Positions 11,548 through 20,632 of a stretch of DNA of 33,325 nt are shown piece after piece (positions within the stretch are counted from its first letter, which is position 1; each line of letters opens with the position of its first letter). This stretch comes from Alicyclobacillaceae bacterium I2511 (GTDB lineage Bacteria; Bacillota; Bacilli; Alicyclobacillales; Alicyclobacillaceae), in NCBI GenBank assembly GCA_003584005.1, contig QXHL01000030.1, positions 1 through 33,325 of the forward strand, read 5' to 3'. The position numbers and the translations under genes are program-made. Below the pieces are notes generated by a model. That model was not told where the DNA came from. It did not search any database and saw only the letters and a list, made by a program, of their open reading frames with translations.

Positions 11548-12732
11548 ATGACGAAAAAAGTATTGGTTTTAGGCGGCGGTTATGGTGGGCTGCAAGCAGC
11601 CTTAGAAACCCGACGAAATTTAACCCCAGATGAGGCCACAATTACTTTGATAGATAGAAATCCATACCATCAGTTAATTACCGATCTACACCTTTCCGCA
11701 GCGGGTACCGTTCCCGTTCAAAAAATCCAGTTGTCACTGAAAAAACTGATGGCAAATAAACAGGTGCACTTTATTTCAGACGCTGTCGTGGCAATTCACC
11801 CTGTGGAAAAGCAGGTGGAATTGCCTGAAGGACGGAGAGTTTCCTACGACATTTTGGTCATTGGACTGGGCAGCGAAATGGAGTTTTTTGGAATCACCGG
11901 TTTAGAGAAATACAGTTATATTCTCAAATCAGTGGACGACGCCATACACATTCATGAACATATTGAAGAGTGTTTTGTGCAATATCAGCAAACGCAAGAT
12001 CTCACCTATCTGACGTTTGTAATTGGCGGTGCAGGTTTAACTGGCATTGAATTGATTGGCGAATTGGCAGACCGCCTGCCCTTACTGGCAAAGAAGTATC
12101 CCGTTGAAGCGAACAAGATTCGCCTTTTGTCTATAGAAGCATCGTCTTCTATTTTACAGGGCTTCTCGGAAACCCTCATTCAAAGAGCAAAGGAGAGTTT
12201 ACAGTCCCGGGGAGTTGAGTTCATAACCGATATGTCCATTGTCAAAATGGAGCCAGAGGTAGTTGTATTGAAAAATGGGGATGTGGTACACACGCACACC
12301 TTAGTTTGGACCGGTGGAGTGAGAGGGAACTCCGTTGTGGCTCATTCAGGTTTGGCAGTAGACCATCGGGGCAGAGCTCAAGTGAATGAATTTTTGCAAT
12401 CCATCACCCATCCGTCGATCTTTGTGGTGGGGGACAGCGCTCTGGTTATCGATTCAGGGAGTGGACGTCCCTACCCGCCGACCGCCCAATTGGCGGGTAA
12501 AATGGGGGTTCATGTGGGACGTCAAATTTCTTCTATACTACGGAATGAAAATTTAGTGGCATTTAGGCCACATCTTTCTGGTACCCTTGCTTCCTTAGGT
12601 CAGAAGGACGCCATCGGCATGATTGGACAACATCAAATCAATGTGAAGGGAAAGCCTGCAGTTTGGTTAAAAACAGGCAGCAAAGTCCGCTGGCTATCCG
12701 ATATTGGCGGCCTGTTCTCCAGAGTTCGCTAA
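11548..12732 (+). CDS. ndh: Type II NADH dehydrogenase (NDH-2), NADH:quinone oxidoreductase
   Basis: The 394-residue flavoprotein has the FAD-binding motif VLVLGGGYGGLQAA at the N-terminus and a second dinucleotide site VIGGAGLTGIELIGELA around residue 155. The family signatures LVWTGGVRGN and IFVVGDSALV follow. It passes electrons from NADH to quinone without pumping protons and sits peripherally on the membrane. ATG 11548 follows AGGGAG at 11 bases; an upstream in-frame ATG (11512) lies in the leader and is not supported. A sulfide:quinone reductase is a relative, but the C-terminal WTGG motif and the absence of the characteristic cysteine pairs favour NDH-2. It heads a plus-strand group that continues to OsmC. 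Confidence 0.88.
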   Translation: MTKKVLVLGGGYGGLQAALETRRNLTPDEATITLIDRNPYHQLITDLHLSAAGTVPVQKIQLSLKKLMANKQVHFISDAVVAIHPVEKQVELPEGRRVSYDILVIGLGSEMEFFGITGLEKYSYILKSVDDAIHIHEHIEECFVQYQQTQDLTYLTFVIGGAGLTGIELIGELADRLPLLAKKYPVEANKIRLLSIEASSSILQGFSETLIQRAKESLQSRGVEFITDMSIVKMEPEVVVLKNGDVVHTHTLVWTGGVRGNSVVAHSGLAVDHRGRAQVNEFLQSITHPSIFVVGDSALVIDSGSGRPYPPTAQLAGKMGVHVGRQISSILRNENLVAFRPHLSGTLASLGQKDAIGMIGQHQINVKGKPAVWLKTGSKVRWLSDIGGLFSRVR

Positions 12733-12814
12733 GTCAAAGTCGGGACTTTTCCAGACTCCCAATGAAAAGCTAAAATGCGGAGAAAGAAATCTCAATTTTA
12801 TAGGAGTGATACCT

Positions 12815-13246
12815 ATGACACAGAACCTTTTCACATACGCATTCATTGATAAACCCACTGGTCAAATTAAAGAGGCTTTCTTTCAGACACTTTCTAAGTA
12901 CCCAATAATCTTGTATGCAGTTATTGATCACCAAAAAGATATGTTGGCCCGAGAAGTTATCAATCCGCCTGAGGCATATACCCTTATCTTTGGTAATCCG
13001 GAACTCGGCGCACGTTTTCTAGCCCTCTCACCCAATGCTGTCGTAGATATGCCTATGCGCATAGGATTAGTTCCAGATGTAAACAACCCAAATAATCGAA
13101 CCCGCGTGGTATATCGATCCATGGTCTCACTTCTCAAAGACCACACTGAGCTATTAGAAGACTTGGCACTCCAAGCGGACGCCTTTGTTACTAAGGTAAT
13201 AGCAGAAGTACAGCAAGCAGGGTATCGGGAAACACCTGAGGTATAA
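12815..13246 (+). CDS. DUF302-domain protein
   Basis: The 143-residue protein matches the DUF302 pattern: an early 'VIDHQKDM' segment, then YTLIFGNPELGARFLALSP, then a 'VVDMPMRIGLVPD' strand and a closing helical part. DUF302 proteins are small, soluble and of unsettled function, often near heavy-metal, redox or stress genes. The start is ATG 12815, seven bases after AGGAGTG. An upstream in-frame extension overlapping ndh has no such site. It lies 82 bases after ndh on the same strand and may share its transcript. Confidence 0.75.
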   Translation: MTQNLFTYAFIDKPTGQIKEAFFQTLSKYPIILYAVIDHQKDMLAREVINPPEAYTLIFGNPELGARFLALSPNAVVDMPMRIGLVPDVNNPNNRTRVVYRSMVSLLKDHTELLEDLALQADAFVTKVIAEVQQAGYRETPEV

Positions 13247-13391
13247 TTTTTTCTTTTGTTGATGCAGTATCAGTGGCAGGACAATCCGGTTGTGCATTAT
13301 CAACGTATGATGTGGCAGATATCACACACGGGTTTTCCAAATAGCTTTACTATGAAATTACCACAGAAACAATTGAAAGGGGTGTTTGTAC

Positions 13392-13553
13392 ATGGAACAA
13401 GCAGCCGAAGACATATTTTTTGTGGACACTTTCCCTCCAGTTCACTCAGAAATCGAACGAATGGAGAATGAAGGCGGCGTTTCTCAAATTGTGCATGTAA
13501 ATGCTCCATGCTGTGACTTGCATGCGGACACAGATCCCCGCTTAATGAATTAA
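13392..13553 (+). CDS. Small Cys/His-containing protein, family not recognised
   Basis: This 53-residue reading frame begins with ATG after a strong GAAAGGGGTG site and has balanced codon usage. The protein is acidic, with an N-terminal part MEQAAEDIFFVDTFPPVHSE and a C-terminal part QIVHVNAPCCDLHADTDPR. The paired cysteines flanked by histidines suggest a metal site or a redox pair. It sits between the DUF302 and transglutaminase-like genes on the same strand, which supports expression. No known family was recognised; chance is still possible for an ORF of this length. Confidence 0.55.
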   Translation: MEQAAEDIFFVDTFPPVHSEIERMENEGGVSQIVHVNAPCCDLHADTDPRLMN

Positions 13554-13662
13554 AGCTATGTTCTCTTTCCTTTTGGGGAATCCCCACTTTCTGCCGAATT
13601 CAACCCCGACAGAAAATATAAATGTGTAAGATTATGTAGGTTAAAAAGGAGTGTAGATTTTA

Positions 13663-14286
13663 ATGAAACTTATCTTAGAAAGCCCCAATGTAAATGCCTA
13701 TTTGGAAAATACGGAGGTCATTAATTTTCATGATCCTGTCGTTGCACAAAAAATCTCGGAAATTCAAGCAACCACCTCTACTGTTGAAACACAGGCCGCC
13801 CTAGCGTTTGACTTTGTACGTGACCAGGTGCGTCATTCCTTCGATGTAGATGCACTAAAGGTTACCGTGGCAGCCCCAGAGGTATTGACTGAAGGTGTGG
13901 GAATTTGCTTTGCCAAGGCACACTTGCTGGCGGCTTTATTCCGCGGTCTTGGAATTCCCACAGGGTTTTGTTATCAACGAGTGATGCGCAAGGGCACGCC
14001 AGAATCCGGCTTTGCCCTGCACGGACTCAACGCTGCCTATTTCCCACAGGTGGGCTGGGTTCGGTTGGATCCGCGAGGAGATAGGGCGGGGGTTCATTCC
14101 GAGTTCAATTTGCATGTGGAGCACTTAGCCTACACTCTAAACCTGGACGCTGGTGAGGTGGATTATCCCTTTGTGTATACCCGCCCACTCTCGTCGGTCC
14201 TACGCTCCATGTGGGAGTCTACAGACTGTCATGAACTGTTCTACCTTAGACCCCCACAACTAGAAGTTGAAGAAATGCTGGCTTAA
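13663..14286 (+). CDS. Transglutaminase-like cysteine protease-fold protein
   Basis: The 207-residue soluble protein contains the transglutaminase-like core. Cys82 lies in LTEGVGICFAKAHLLAALFR, His120 in FALHGLNAAYF, and Asp136 in WVRLDPRG, giving the complete Cys-His-Asp triad in the usual order. There is no signal peptide, so it probably acts in the cytoplasm as a protease or amidase. Its substrate is not evident. The start follows AAGGAGTG. It is 23 bases upstream of the OsmC gene, so co-transcription is very likely. Confidence 0.88.
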   Translation: MKLILESPNVNAYLENTEVINFHDPVVAQKISEIQATTSTVETQAALAFDFVRDQVRHSFDVDALKVTVAAPEVLTEGVGICFAKAHLLAALFRGLGIPTGFCYQRVMRKGTPESGFALHGLNAAYFPQVGWVRLDPRGDRAGVHSEFNLHVEHLAYTLNLDAGEVDYPFVYTRPLSSVLRSMWESTDCHELFYLRPPQLEVEEMLA

Positions 14287-14309
14287 TCTAACAAATAGGA
14301 GGTTAAAAA

Positions 14310-14771
14310 ATGGCTGATCTTTCTTTTTCAATCCATGCCCAATGGTCTGGAACGGGAAAGCAAGGTGAGGGAACCGTCTACCTTGATGGTCAAGATCTCA
14401 TATATTCTGCCCCCAGCAGTATGGGCGGCAAGGGAGTTGGAACCAGTCCAGAGGAACTTTTATTGTCCGCAGTAACCGCGTGCTACAGTGGCACTTTGTT
14501 TCGACTTTTAGTGAAATCAGGCTTACCCGTGGAAGACCTCACCATTGAAACAGAAGGGACGGTGACCGGCTTTCCCTTGAATGCAGTTTTTTCTAAGGTA
14601 CGCGTCCATCCTACCATTCACGGAGGAGATGCAGAACACTTTGAAGCATACCAGGTCTTAACGAAAACAGCTCGGGATCGCTGCTTTATTGGCAAGACCA
14701 TCATGGGAAACGTTGCTTACGAAGTTGGTAATGTCACCATCTTGGAACCTGCGGCTGTAGTCAGCCAGTAA
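14310..14771 (+). CDS. OsmC/Ohr-family peroxide reductase-like protein
   Basis: The 153-residue protein has the OsmC fold signature with both family cysteines: Cys58 in LLLSAVTACYSGTLFRLL and Cys125 in ARDRCFIGKTI. These pair as a thiol peroxidase centre for organic or lipid hydroperoxides in studied members. The sequence suits the general OsmC branch better than Ohr, but this is a judgement. ATG 14310 follows TAGGAGGT. It is the last gene of the plus-strand group and is followed by a strong terminator. Confidence 0.9.
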   Translation: MADLSFSIHAQWSGTGKQGEGTVYLDGQDLIYSAPSSMGGKGVGTSPEELLLSAVTACYSGTLFRLLVKSGLPVEDLTIETEGTVTGFPLNAVFSKVRVHPTIHGGDAEHFEAYQVLTKTARDRCFIGKTIMGNVAYEVGNVTILEPAAVVSQ

Positions 14772-14822
14772 CTATTCAGTATCGGGCAATTTCTTAAATT
14801 AGTAATTCTCTTGTCCATCACA

Positions 14823-14861
14823 CCACCGTCATCCATTTGAGGGACGACGGTGGCTTATTTT
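14823..14861 (+). terminator. Rho-independent terminator after the OsmC-family gene
   Basis: CCACCGTC (14823-14830) and GACGGTGG (14846-14853) form an eight-base GC-rich stem, with three further inner pairs after one mismatch, followed by CTTATTTT. It lies 51 bases past the OsmC stop. The rest of the gap to 15110 is A+T-rich with no gene or clear signal. Confidence 0.85.
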
Positions 14862-15110
14862 CGACAAGAGGATTGGTCACACTCATACCTCACTCTCCAT
14901 TTTCTTTTGGGTTTTACACTCCTCTGTTTTCATAAAGACTCAAGAAATTTATCGATTTAATGACTATCAAATACAGTCAAGCACAGATCGTTTGATTAAT
15001 TTTAATAAACACCTACAAAGTGTTAATATATAATAAATATTTTATAGATCTCATCTTGAGTGATTTGCGTTCTTCGTGGAGGCTCTATGAAGTTTAAAGA
15101 CTTTAATTAT

Positions 15111-16250
15111 TCATTTTAGAACATCACTTGCAATCTTGATCAACTGCATTTCTACTGTCCCTGTATATATTTGGCATATTCTTGCGTCTCTTAACAAACG
15201 TTCCACAGGATAGTCACGAATAAAACCGTATCCTCCAAAAATTTGTATAGATTCATTCGCAACCTCTACAGCAATCGTGGACACATACGCTTTCGCCATA
15301 GCTGATTGTAGAGCAAATGGCACACCCTGTGACTGAAGCCAAGCCGCTTTATAAACCAACAATCTAGCCGTTTCGAGTTTTACAGCCATTTCAGCAAGCT
15401 TGAATTGAACTGATTGAAATTCTGCAATCGGTTTTCCAAATTGGATTCGTGACTTTGCATAATCACGCGCGTGTTCGAACGCAGACTCTGCAATACCTAG
15501 GGCTTGAGCACTCATACCGAGGCGTCCACCCTCTAGACCCCGCATCGCAATGGCAAGTCCATGCCCCTCTTCTCCAAGAAGATTCTCCTCCGGTACATGA
15601 CAATCTTCGAAGTTTAACGCTGCCACCGTATGTGCGCGAATCCCTAACTTTTGTTCTGGTCTCCCAATTGTGAAACCTGGCCAATCTTTTTCGACAATAA
15701 AGGCGCTCATTCTCTCATTCTCGGCGTTCGCATTGGTTACGGCGAACACGACATAGATGTCAGCAACTCCTCCATTAGATGTAAATACCTTTCCACCATT
15801 CAGAATATATCCGCCTTGTTCGCGAACGGCTGTGACTCGAATATTCGCTGCATCCGACCCAGCGCTAGATTCGGTTAAGCTAAAGGCACCCAACCATTGA
15901 CCCTCAGCCAAGGGCTGCAGATAATGGCGTTTTTGCGCAACTGTCGAGAACTCGGAGAGAACCCATGACGTAAGGGAACTGTGAATGGACAAATCTGCCC
16001 CAACGGATGCGTCCACTTTAGATATTTCTTCAATGGCCATAACGTTTGCCAAATAATCCATTTCAGCACCCCCATACTCTTGAGGATACGGAATTCCTGT
16101 TATACCTAATTTAGACATTTTATCAAATAATGAACGGTCAAATCTTTCTTCCTCATCCCGTTGGTGTGCCCCGGGTGCAAGTTCTTTTTGCGCAAATCCT
16201 TTGATAAATTCCCGTATTTGTTTATGCGTTTCGTCCACCCCAAAATCCAT
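15111..16250 (-). CDS. Acyl-CoA dehydrogenase
   Basis: The 379-residue flavoprotein has the whole acyl-CoA dehydrogenase fold. An N-terminal helical domain is followed by the FAD/substrate signature GAFSLTESSAGSDAANIR, then GGRLGMSAQALGIAESAFEHA and the C-terminal IQIFGGYGFIRDYPVERLLRD. The catalytic base appears as Glu367 in YTGTVEMQ. It oxidises acyl-CoA to enoyl-CoA, passing electrons to ETF; chain-length preference cannot be read reliably, although the Glu position is that of short/medium-chain enzymes. ATG 16250 is chosen because GGGAGG is nine bases upstream; a TTG two codons earlier is too near the site. It stands alone between the OsmC group and the qNor unit. Confidence 0.93.
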   Translation of the reverse strand: MDFGVDETHKQIREFIKGFAQKELAPGAHQRDEEERFDRSLFDKMSKLGITGIPYPQEYGGAEMDYLANVMAIEEISKVDASVGADLSIHSSLTSWVLSEFSTVAQKRHYLQPLAEGQWLGAFSLTESSAGSDAANIRVTAVREQGGYILNGGKVFTSNGGVADIYVVFAVTNANAENERMSAFIVEKDWPGFTIGRPEQKLGIRAHTVAALNFEDCHVPEENLLGEEGHGLAIAMRGLEGGRLGMSAQALGIAESAFEHARDYAKSRIQFGKPIAEFQSVQFKLAEMAVKLETARLLVYKAAWLQSQGVPFALQSAMAKAYVSTIAVEVANESIQIFGGYGFIRDYPVERLLRDARICQIYTGTVEMQLIKIASDVLK

Positions 16251-16340
16251 TGTCAAATTCCTCCCAACAGGTTCTCATGTGTTGTTTCACTACATTTTCA
16301 AAATACATCGGGAAAATTCAGAGTTGTGGAAAATCAGCGA

Positions 16341-16386
16341 TGGCGGCACAACTCCAGGAAAAGAACCACTCCTTGTTGTGCCGCCA
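16341..16386. repeat. Perfect 12-bp inverted repeat with 22-base loop
   Basis: TGGCGGCACAAC (16341-16352) is repeated in inverse at 16375-16386. It lies between the qNor stop and the acyl-CoA dehydrogenase start. It would form a strong GC-rich hairpin in RNA, but no T-run follows directly on either strand. It may end the qNor transcript or belong to the acyl-CoA dehydrogenase leader. Confidence 0.9.
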
Positions 16387-16475
16387 CATAAGGAAGCAAA
16401 AACGGATTGACTCACAAGCACCCCACCATCAGATGAAGAAAGCCTTTAAACGGCGTTCCAGATGGCAAGTAGGCA

Positions 16476-18749
16476 TCAGCTCAATGTTTTTCCATGAGTC
16501 GTTTCAGCCCTTTGTGTGCTCAAGTAAATTTTGTGTGCAATACTGACTTTTTTTATAAAATCCCATGCAATGACAACTCCACCGGCGCCAAACGCAATAT
16601 CCCCTGGCATACGCAGCCACTGCCACAGCAAAGTTGTATTATAAAATTGTAGGCTGCGCGCATAGACGTAGCTGTGCGTATAAACCGCCAGCAGTTGTGC
16701 AAAACCGATGGGAAAGAAGTTGAGTACACACCAGAGAATCATCCCAATGTTGAATAACCAAAATGAAACCACTGCAGGTTTATCCGACCACCTAGAATCG
16801 TCTCCGACAATGTACCGTAGAGCAAAATAGGCCAAGCCGATGCCCAACATTCCAAAAGCACCAAACATGGAGGTGTGGGCGTGTCCCAAAGTTAAAAATG
16901 TACCATGTTCATAGTAATTGATTAACGGAGCGTTAATCATTCCGCCAAACACACCAGCGCCAAAAAAGTTCCAGACTCCAGAACCAACAAGATAGGTAAA
17001 AGCCGATTTTTGAACGAAATGTGGACTATCTTTCATATGTCGGTGGTTCTCCACAGCTTCCACAATCATTAACAACAATGGCATCACTTCAATAAACGAG
17101 AACATGCTGCCCAACCCCAGCCAAATCCATGGTTCCCCCACCCAGTACATGTGATGGCCGGTTCCGACAATTCCACCGAGAAATACTAAAATCATCTCAA
17201 ACCAGGTGACTCGTTCTGCGGTTCGACGTGAAACAAATCCTAATTCAACCAGTAAGTACGAGGTGGCCACAATCGCAAAGAACTCGAATGTTCCTTCCAC
17301 CCACAGATGAACCACCCACCAGCGCCAAAAGTCTGTGAGGGTAAAGGAATTCATAATCCATGTAACTGGGAACATTCCAAACACGTACATAAAAGCAATC
17401 GACATTCCAGAGTACAAGAATAGGTGTTCTAGTGTCCCAAATCCTTTTTTTCCTCTCAACACAGGCCACATCGCGCGTGCAAGAATATAAACCCACAACC
17501 ACAATCCTGCGAATAAGGCCAATTGGTCAAACCGCCCCAATTGCAAATACGATAACCCCTGGTTGCCAAACCAAAACCAACTGTTTCCCGGCAACCAGCC
17601 TTTAATTCCTGCGTAAAGACCAAACAGTGTGGAGAGACCCACCACCCATAAAGCAACAAACAAAATGTCGACCAATAAACCTTGGTGCTTTGGTTCCTTG
17701 CCACTGATGAGGGGTGCGAGGAACAGACCAGCCCCAATCCAGGCCACGGCAATCCAGAAGATTGCTAGTTGAATATGGACAGCTTTCAAAGCATTAAACG
17801 GTAACACTGTAAGCATATTAATGCCAAAAAAGGTGCTGCGTTCGGAGTAGTAATGGGCCAAACCCATCCCAGCGCCAATCTGGATTAGAAACAAAATTGC
17901 TACACTGACAAAATACTTCCCCGTTTTACGCTGGCTTAAAGTAATTGCGGGGAATCCTTTAATAACCGCCTCCTCTTTTTCGCCCTCCATCTTTGGAGAA
18001 GTAATATGTGCAAAGTACAAGTAAATTGTCACACCAATCGCTGCCAGTAAAAGTCCAATGGATGCCCAACTCCAAATAAATGTAGCCCCCGTTGGCTGAT
18101 TTCCCACTAACGGATCATAGGGCCAATCATTCGTATAGGAATAGTCTAATCCCGGACGGTGTGCCACCGCAGTCCAACCGGTATAAACCAAAAAGTCTCC
18201 CACGTTTTGTGCCGATTGAGGATTCAAAGCTGCCGCGCCCGCATACCCCGCCTGCTGGTTAGTATGTAACACACTGTAAGCAAGCTGATGGCTGACTTGA
18301 TTAATGGCCGTTGCTTCGGTTTGTGAAACAATGAGATTTTTGCCTTGAAACACTGGATTTTGTAGCTCATGATTTGTTACGGCTCGAATATCGTACTGTT
18401 GTCCACCGCTAAGTGCGTTATAGGATTTCCCATACTTAATTTGAGCATAGGCATTATCCATATTTAAGGCAATTTGATGAAGACTTAATGCCGTCCAATC
18501 TTCCTCAAAATATGCGCCATTTCCATACACACTCCCATAATCCATCAAATCAGCTTCTTGAAAACCTGCTTTACCACCAATAATCTGGTTCTGGGTCATG
18601 ACCACCAATCCATTAGACGTCTGGATCTGGTTGGGAATAGGTGGTGCGCCCTGGTACGTTTTCACAGTCCCCCAAATAAATATCGTGGCACATGCCAGCA
18701 ATACAATCACAAAAACACGTTTTAATACACGCGTAACCGGATCGTTCAT
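16476..18749 (-). CDS. norZ: Quinol-dependent nitric oxide reductase (qNor)
   Basis: This 757-residue integral membrane enzyme reduces NO to N2O with electrons from quinol. The N-terminal about 230 residues form the qNor-specific extension: one helix plus an external domain containing the NorC-like part. A heme-copper-oxidase-like core of about 12 helices follows. Core features are visible in HLWVEGTFEFFAIVATSYLL, GIVGTGHHMYWVGEPW, and HGTFLTLGHAHTSMFGAFGM, which carry the histidines for the hemes and non-heme iron plus the conserved glutamates. No separate cytochrome c subunit gene is adjacent. It is third in a probable unit with two ABC genes, 58 bases after the permease. Confidence 0.95.
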   Translation of the reverse strand: MNDPVTRVLKRVFVIVLLACATIFIWGTVKTYQGAPPIPNQIQTSNGLVVMTQNQIIGGKAGFQEADLMDYGSVYGNGAYFEEDWTALSLHQIALNMDNAYAQIKYGKSYNALSGGQQYDIRAVTNHELQNPVFQGKNLIVSQTEATAINQVSHQLAYSVLHTNQQAGYAGAAALNPQSAQNVGDFLVYTGWTAVAHRPGLDYSYTNDWPYDPLVGNQPTGATFIWSWASIGLLLAAIGVTIYLYFAHITSPKMEGEKEEAVIKGFPAITLSQRKTGKYFVSVAILFLIQIGAGMGLAHYYSERSTFFGINMLTVLPFNALKAVHIQLAIFWIAVAWIGAGLFLAPLISGKEPKHQGLLVDILFVALWVVGLSTLFGLYAGIKGWLPGNSWFWFGNQGLSYLQLGRFDQLALFAGLWLWVYILARAMWPVLRGKKGFGTLEHLFLYSGMSIAFMYVFGMFPVTWIMNSFTLTDFWRWWVVHLWVEGTFEFFAIVATSYLLVELGFVSRRTAERVTWFEMILVFLGGIVGTGHHMYWVGEPWIWLGLGSMFSFIEVMPLLLMIVEAVENHRHMKDSPHFVQKSAFTYLVGSGVWNFFGAGVFGGMINAPLINYYEHGTFLTLGHAHTSMFGAFGMLGIGLAYFALRYIVGDDSRWSDKPAVVSFWLFNIGMILWCVLNFFPIGFAQLLAVYTHSYVYARSLQFYNTTLLWQWLRMPGDIAFGAGGVVIAWDFIKKVSIAHKIYLSTQRAETTHGKTLS

Positions 18750-18807
18750 TTCTTTCTCTCGCCTCCGTCGAATTGTCCGGACTTATTGAGCAAAGCACCT
18801 GTTTCCC

Positions 18808-19551
18808 TTAGCTAGCAGGGCGTTTGATAAACCACGTAGCTAAAAGCCAGAGTCCTCCAGCATATAAGATCAATCCTATGGCGACAACGCCACCTTGCAA
18901 CGTTCCTAAACTTGAAAACCCAGGTAACAGATGTAATGCATATGTGGAAGGGAGAATCCACAAAAGCATATTTGCCAGTTTACCTCCAATTGGAACCATC
19001 CCGCCAAACAGAATTCCCATCATGACAATATTTCCAATTAAACCCGCTAGCCCTTCGTCAGGTGCCAAGAGGCCAACAAGAATACCTATACTTCCAAGCG
19101 CAACACCTTCCAGTAGAAATACAGGAATATCCGCTAAAGTCCACGCCAGATACACATGGTCTAGGTACTGGCCTTCCAGCCCAATCAGCAAAATTCCCGG
19201 CCATGCAAATAGGCTGTAAACCATGGTCATGGATAAAACCAATATCGACATTGAAATAGGTAACACACGGTAATGATCTAGCGCCTTGGAGGCTTTTAAT
19301 GCAGCAAGTTGTTGTGATAGCATGACAACACCTGCGATAGACTCGGATAAAACCATAGCCCCTAAAATAACTTGATAGCGTGCGGACAGCAACATCGCAG
19401 GCGCAATCAAATGTAGCAAAAGCACAATACCGGCTGGCATTACAGCACTCACAATGACATAGGGACGCCAACTCTGTCGAAGTCGAGCAAACTGCATTTT
19501 GATGAGAACCTCAGTCATTTTAGGACCTGTAGCTGAGAGCAACGCTTCCAT
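18808..19551 (-). CDS. ABC-2 type transporter permease
   Basis: The 247-residue protein has six hydrophobic segments and an N-terminal cytoplasmic part, the layout of small ABC-2 permeases. Its ATG overlaps the ATPase stop codon (TGATG), and GGGGGG at 19564-19559 is seven bases upstream, so it is the partner of that ATPase. The DEGLAGLIGNIVMMGILFGG segment resembles the conserved ABC-2 loop and helix. Substrate is unknown. The position immediately before qNor suggests a role in NO stress or in maturing the reductase; both are inferences. Confidence 0.85.
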   Translation of the reverse strand: MEALLSATGPKMTEVLIKMQFARLRQSWRPYVIVSAVMPAGIVLLLHLIAPAMLLSARYQVILGAMVLSESIAGVVMLSQQLAALKASKALDHYRVLPISMSILVLSMTMVYSLFAWPGILLIGLEGQYLDHVYLAWTLADIPVFLLEGVALGSIGILVGLLAPDEGLAGLIGNIVMMGILFGGMVPIGGKLANMLLWILPSTYALHLLPGFSSLGTLQGGVVAIGLILYAGGLWLLATWFIKRPAS

Positions 19552-20513
19552 CAATTTGCCCCCCGTTGAAGATCTGGTGTGTGAAGTTGATCCCGAATCC
19601 GCAAATACATTTCTTCCAAGCTGGGTTCTGAAACTTGGATACTCTCAATTTCTTCAGCAAGCCCGCCCCTTAATATTGTCGTCAATCGTTGCACGGCTTC
19701 AGACTGTGCCACGTGCAACGTCAACACAGCACCGTCCACTTCTGGGCGTTCCCCCACTACACCTGCCACCTTTGCCACCCATTCTTGGACGTGTGCCTTC
19801 ACAGATAAGACAATCGTCGTAAACCTCCCCACCTCATCCCGGATGGTTTGTGGGGAGCCACTCCGAACCACTTGGCCCTCTGCCAAAATGACGACATAAT
19901 CCAACACAGTTTCTGCTTCTAACACATTGTGTGAGACGAGCAATACCAGCCGATTTTCTGAACGGAGATTACCAATTCGTTCCCAGACCTGTTTTCGCAT
20001 CAATGGATCGAGCTCATTGGTTGGCTCATCCAAAGCCACCACAGGCGTAGGAGCAACCAACACGCTCGCGACACTCACTAATCGGCTTTCTCCCCCAGAA
20101 AGTTGGCTAACCAGGCGGCTCCGCATCGACGATAAATCAAAATCCCGTAATAATTCTTCTGTTCTTTCCCTTGCAACTTCAGGCTGCACACCGCGTAACA
20201 ATGCGCTATAGCGAATCGCCTCCTCCACTTTCAGATCACTTAAAGCCAGTGGATGTTGTGGAAGATAAGTAATCATCTCCTGTACCCAACGTTGCCCTGG
20301 ATGGATGACGCGATCCGACAAACGAATGTCTCCAGCAGTAGGCTTTAAAAGCCCCACCAACATTCTCAGCAAGGTGGTCTTGCCAGCTCCGTTTGGCCCC
20401 AAAATGCCTACAATCTGGCCAGCGGGAAAAGATAAAGTAATGCCCCGATTCGCCCACTGCCCGGTTCGGTATTGTTTTGAAACCTGATTAAAAGTGAGAA
20501 AGGATTGTTCCAA
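19551..20513 (-). CDS. ABC transporter ATP-binding protein
   Basis: The 320-residue protein has all ABC ATPase motifs: Walker A GPNGAGKTT (Lys45), Q-loop, signature LSGGE (138-142), Walker B VVALDEPT (Asp162, Glu163) and H-loop SHN (His194). A C-terminal domain of about 100 residues follows, as in ABC-2 exporters of the CcmA type. Start TTG 20513 is preferred to ATG 20528 because GGGAGG (20526-20521) lies seven bases before TTG and overlaps the ATG itself. It is the first gene of the unit with the permease and qNor, downstream of an Fnr-type box. Confidence 0.92.
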   Translation of the reverse strand: MEQSFLTFNQVSKQYRTGQWANRGITLSFPAGQIVGILGPNGAGKTTLLRMLVGLLKPTAGDIRLSDRVIHPGQRWVQEMITYLPQHPLALSDLKVEEAIRYSALLRGVQPEVARERTEELLRDFDLSSMRSRLVSQLSGGESRLVSVASVLVAPTPVVALDEPTNELDPLMRKQVWERIGNLRSENRLVLLVSHNVLEAETVLDYVVILAEGQVVRSGSPQTIRDEVGRFTTIVLSVKAHVQEWVAKVAGVVGERPEVDGAVLTLHVAQSEAVQRLTTILRGGLAEEIESIQVSEPSLEEMYLRIRDQLHTPDLQRGAN

Positions 20514-20632
20514 TTTTCCGCCTCCCATCCTCTTGTATCGTTACAAACCCACAACGTTCATTCACCTCTGCACCTCCCTTGTAGTCCGGATTTCTACTAC
20601 CTCTAGAGACTAATGCATGCAGACTATAAAAT

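Noticed and set aside
12736-12749. AAAGTC-GG-GACTTT repeat after ndh
   Set aside because: The two-base centre is too tight for a stable hairpin and there is no T-run, so it is not called a terminator.
13256-13471. Plus-strand 71-residue frame overlapping the 53-residue gene
   Set aside because: It has no ribosome site, and the overlapping frame at 13392 has a strong one.
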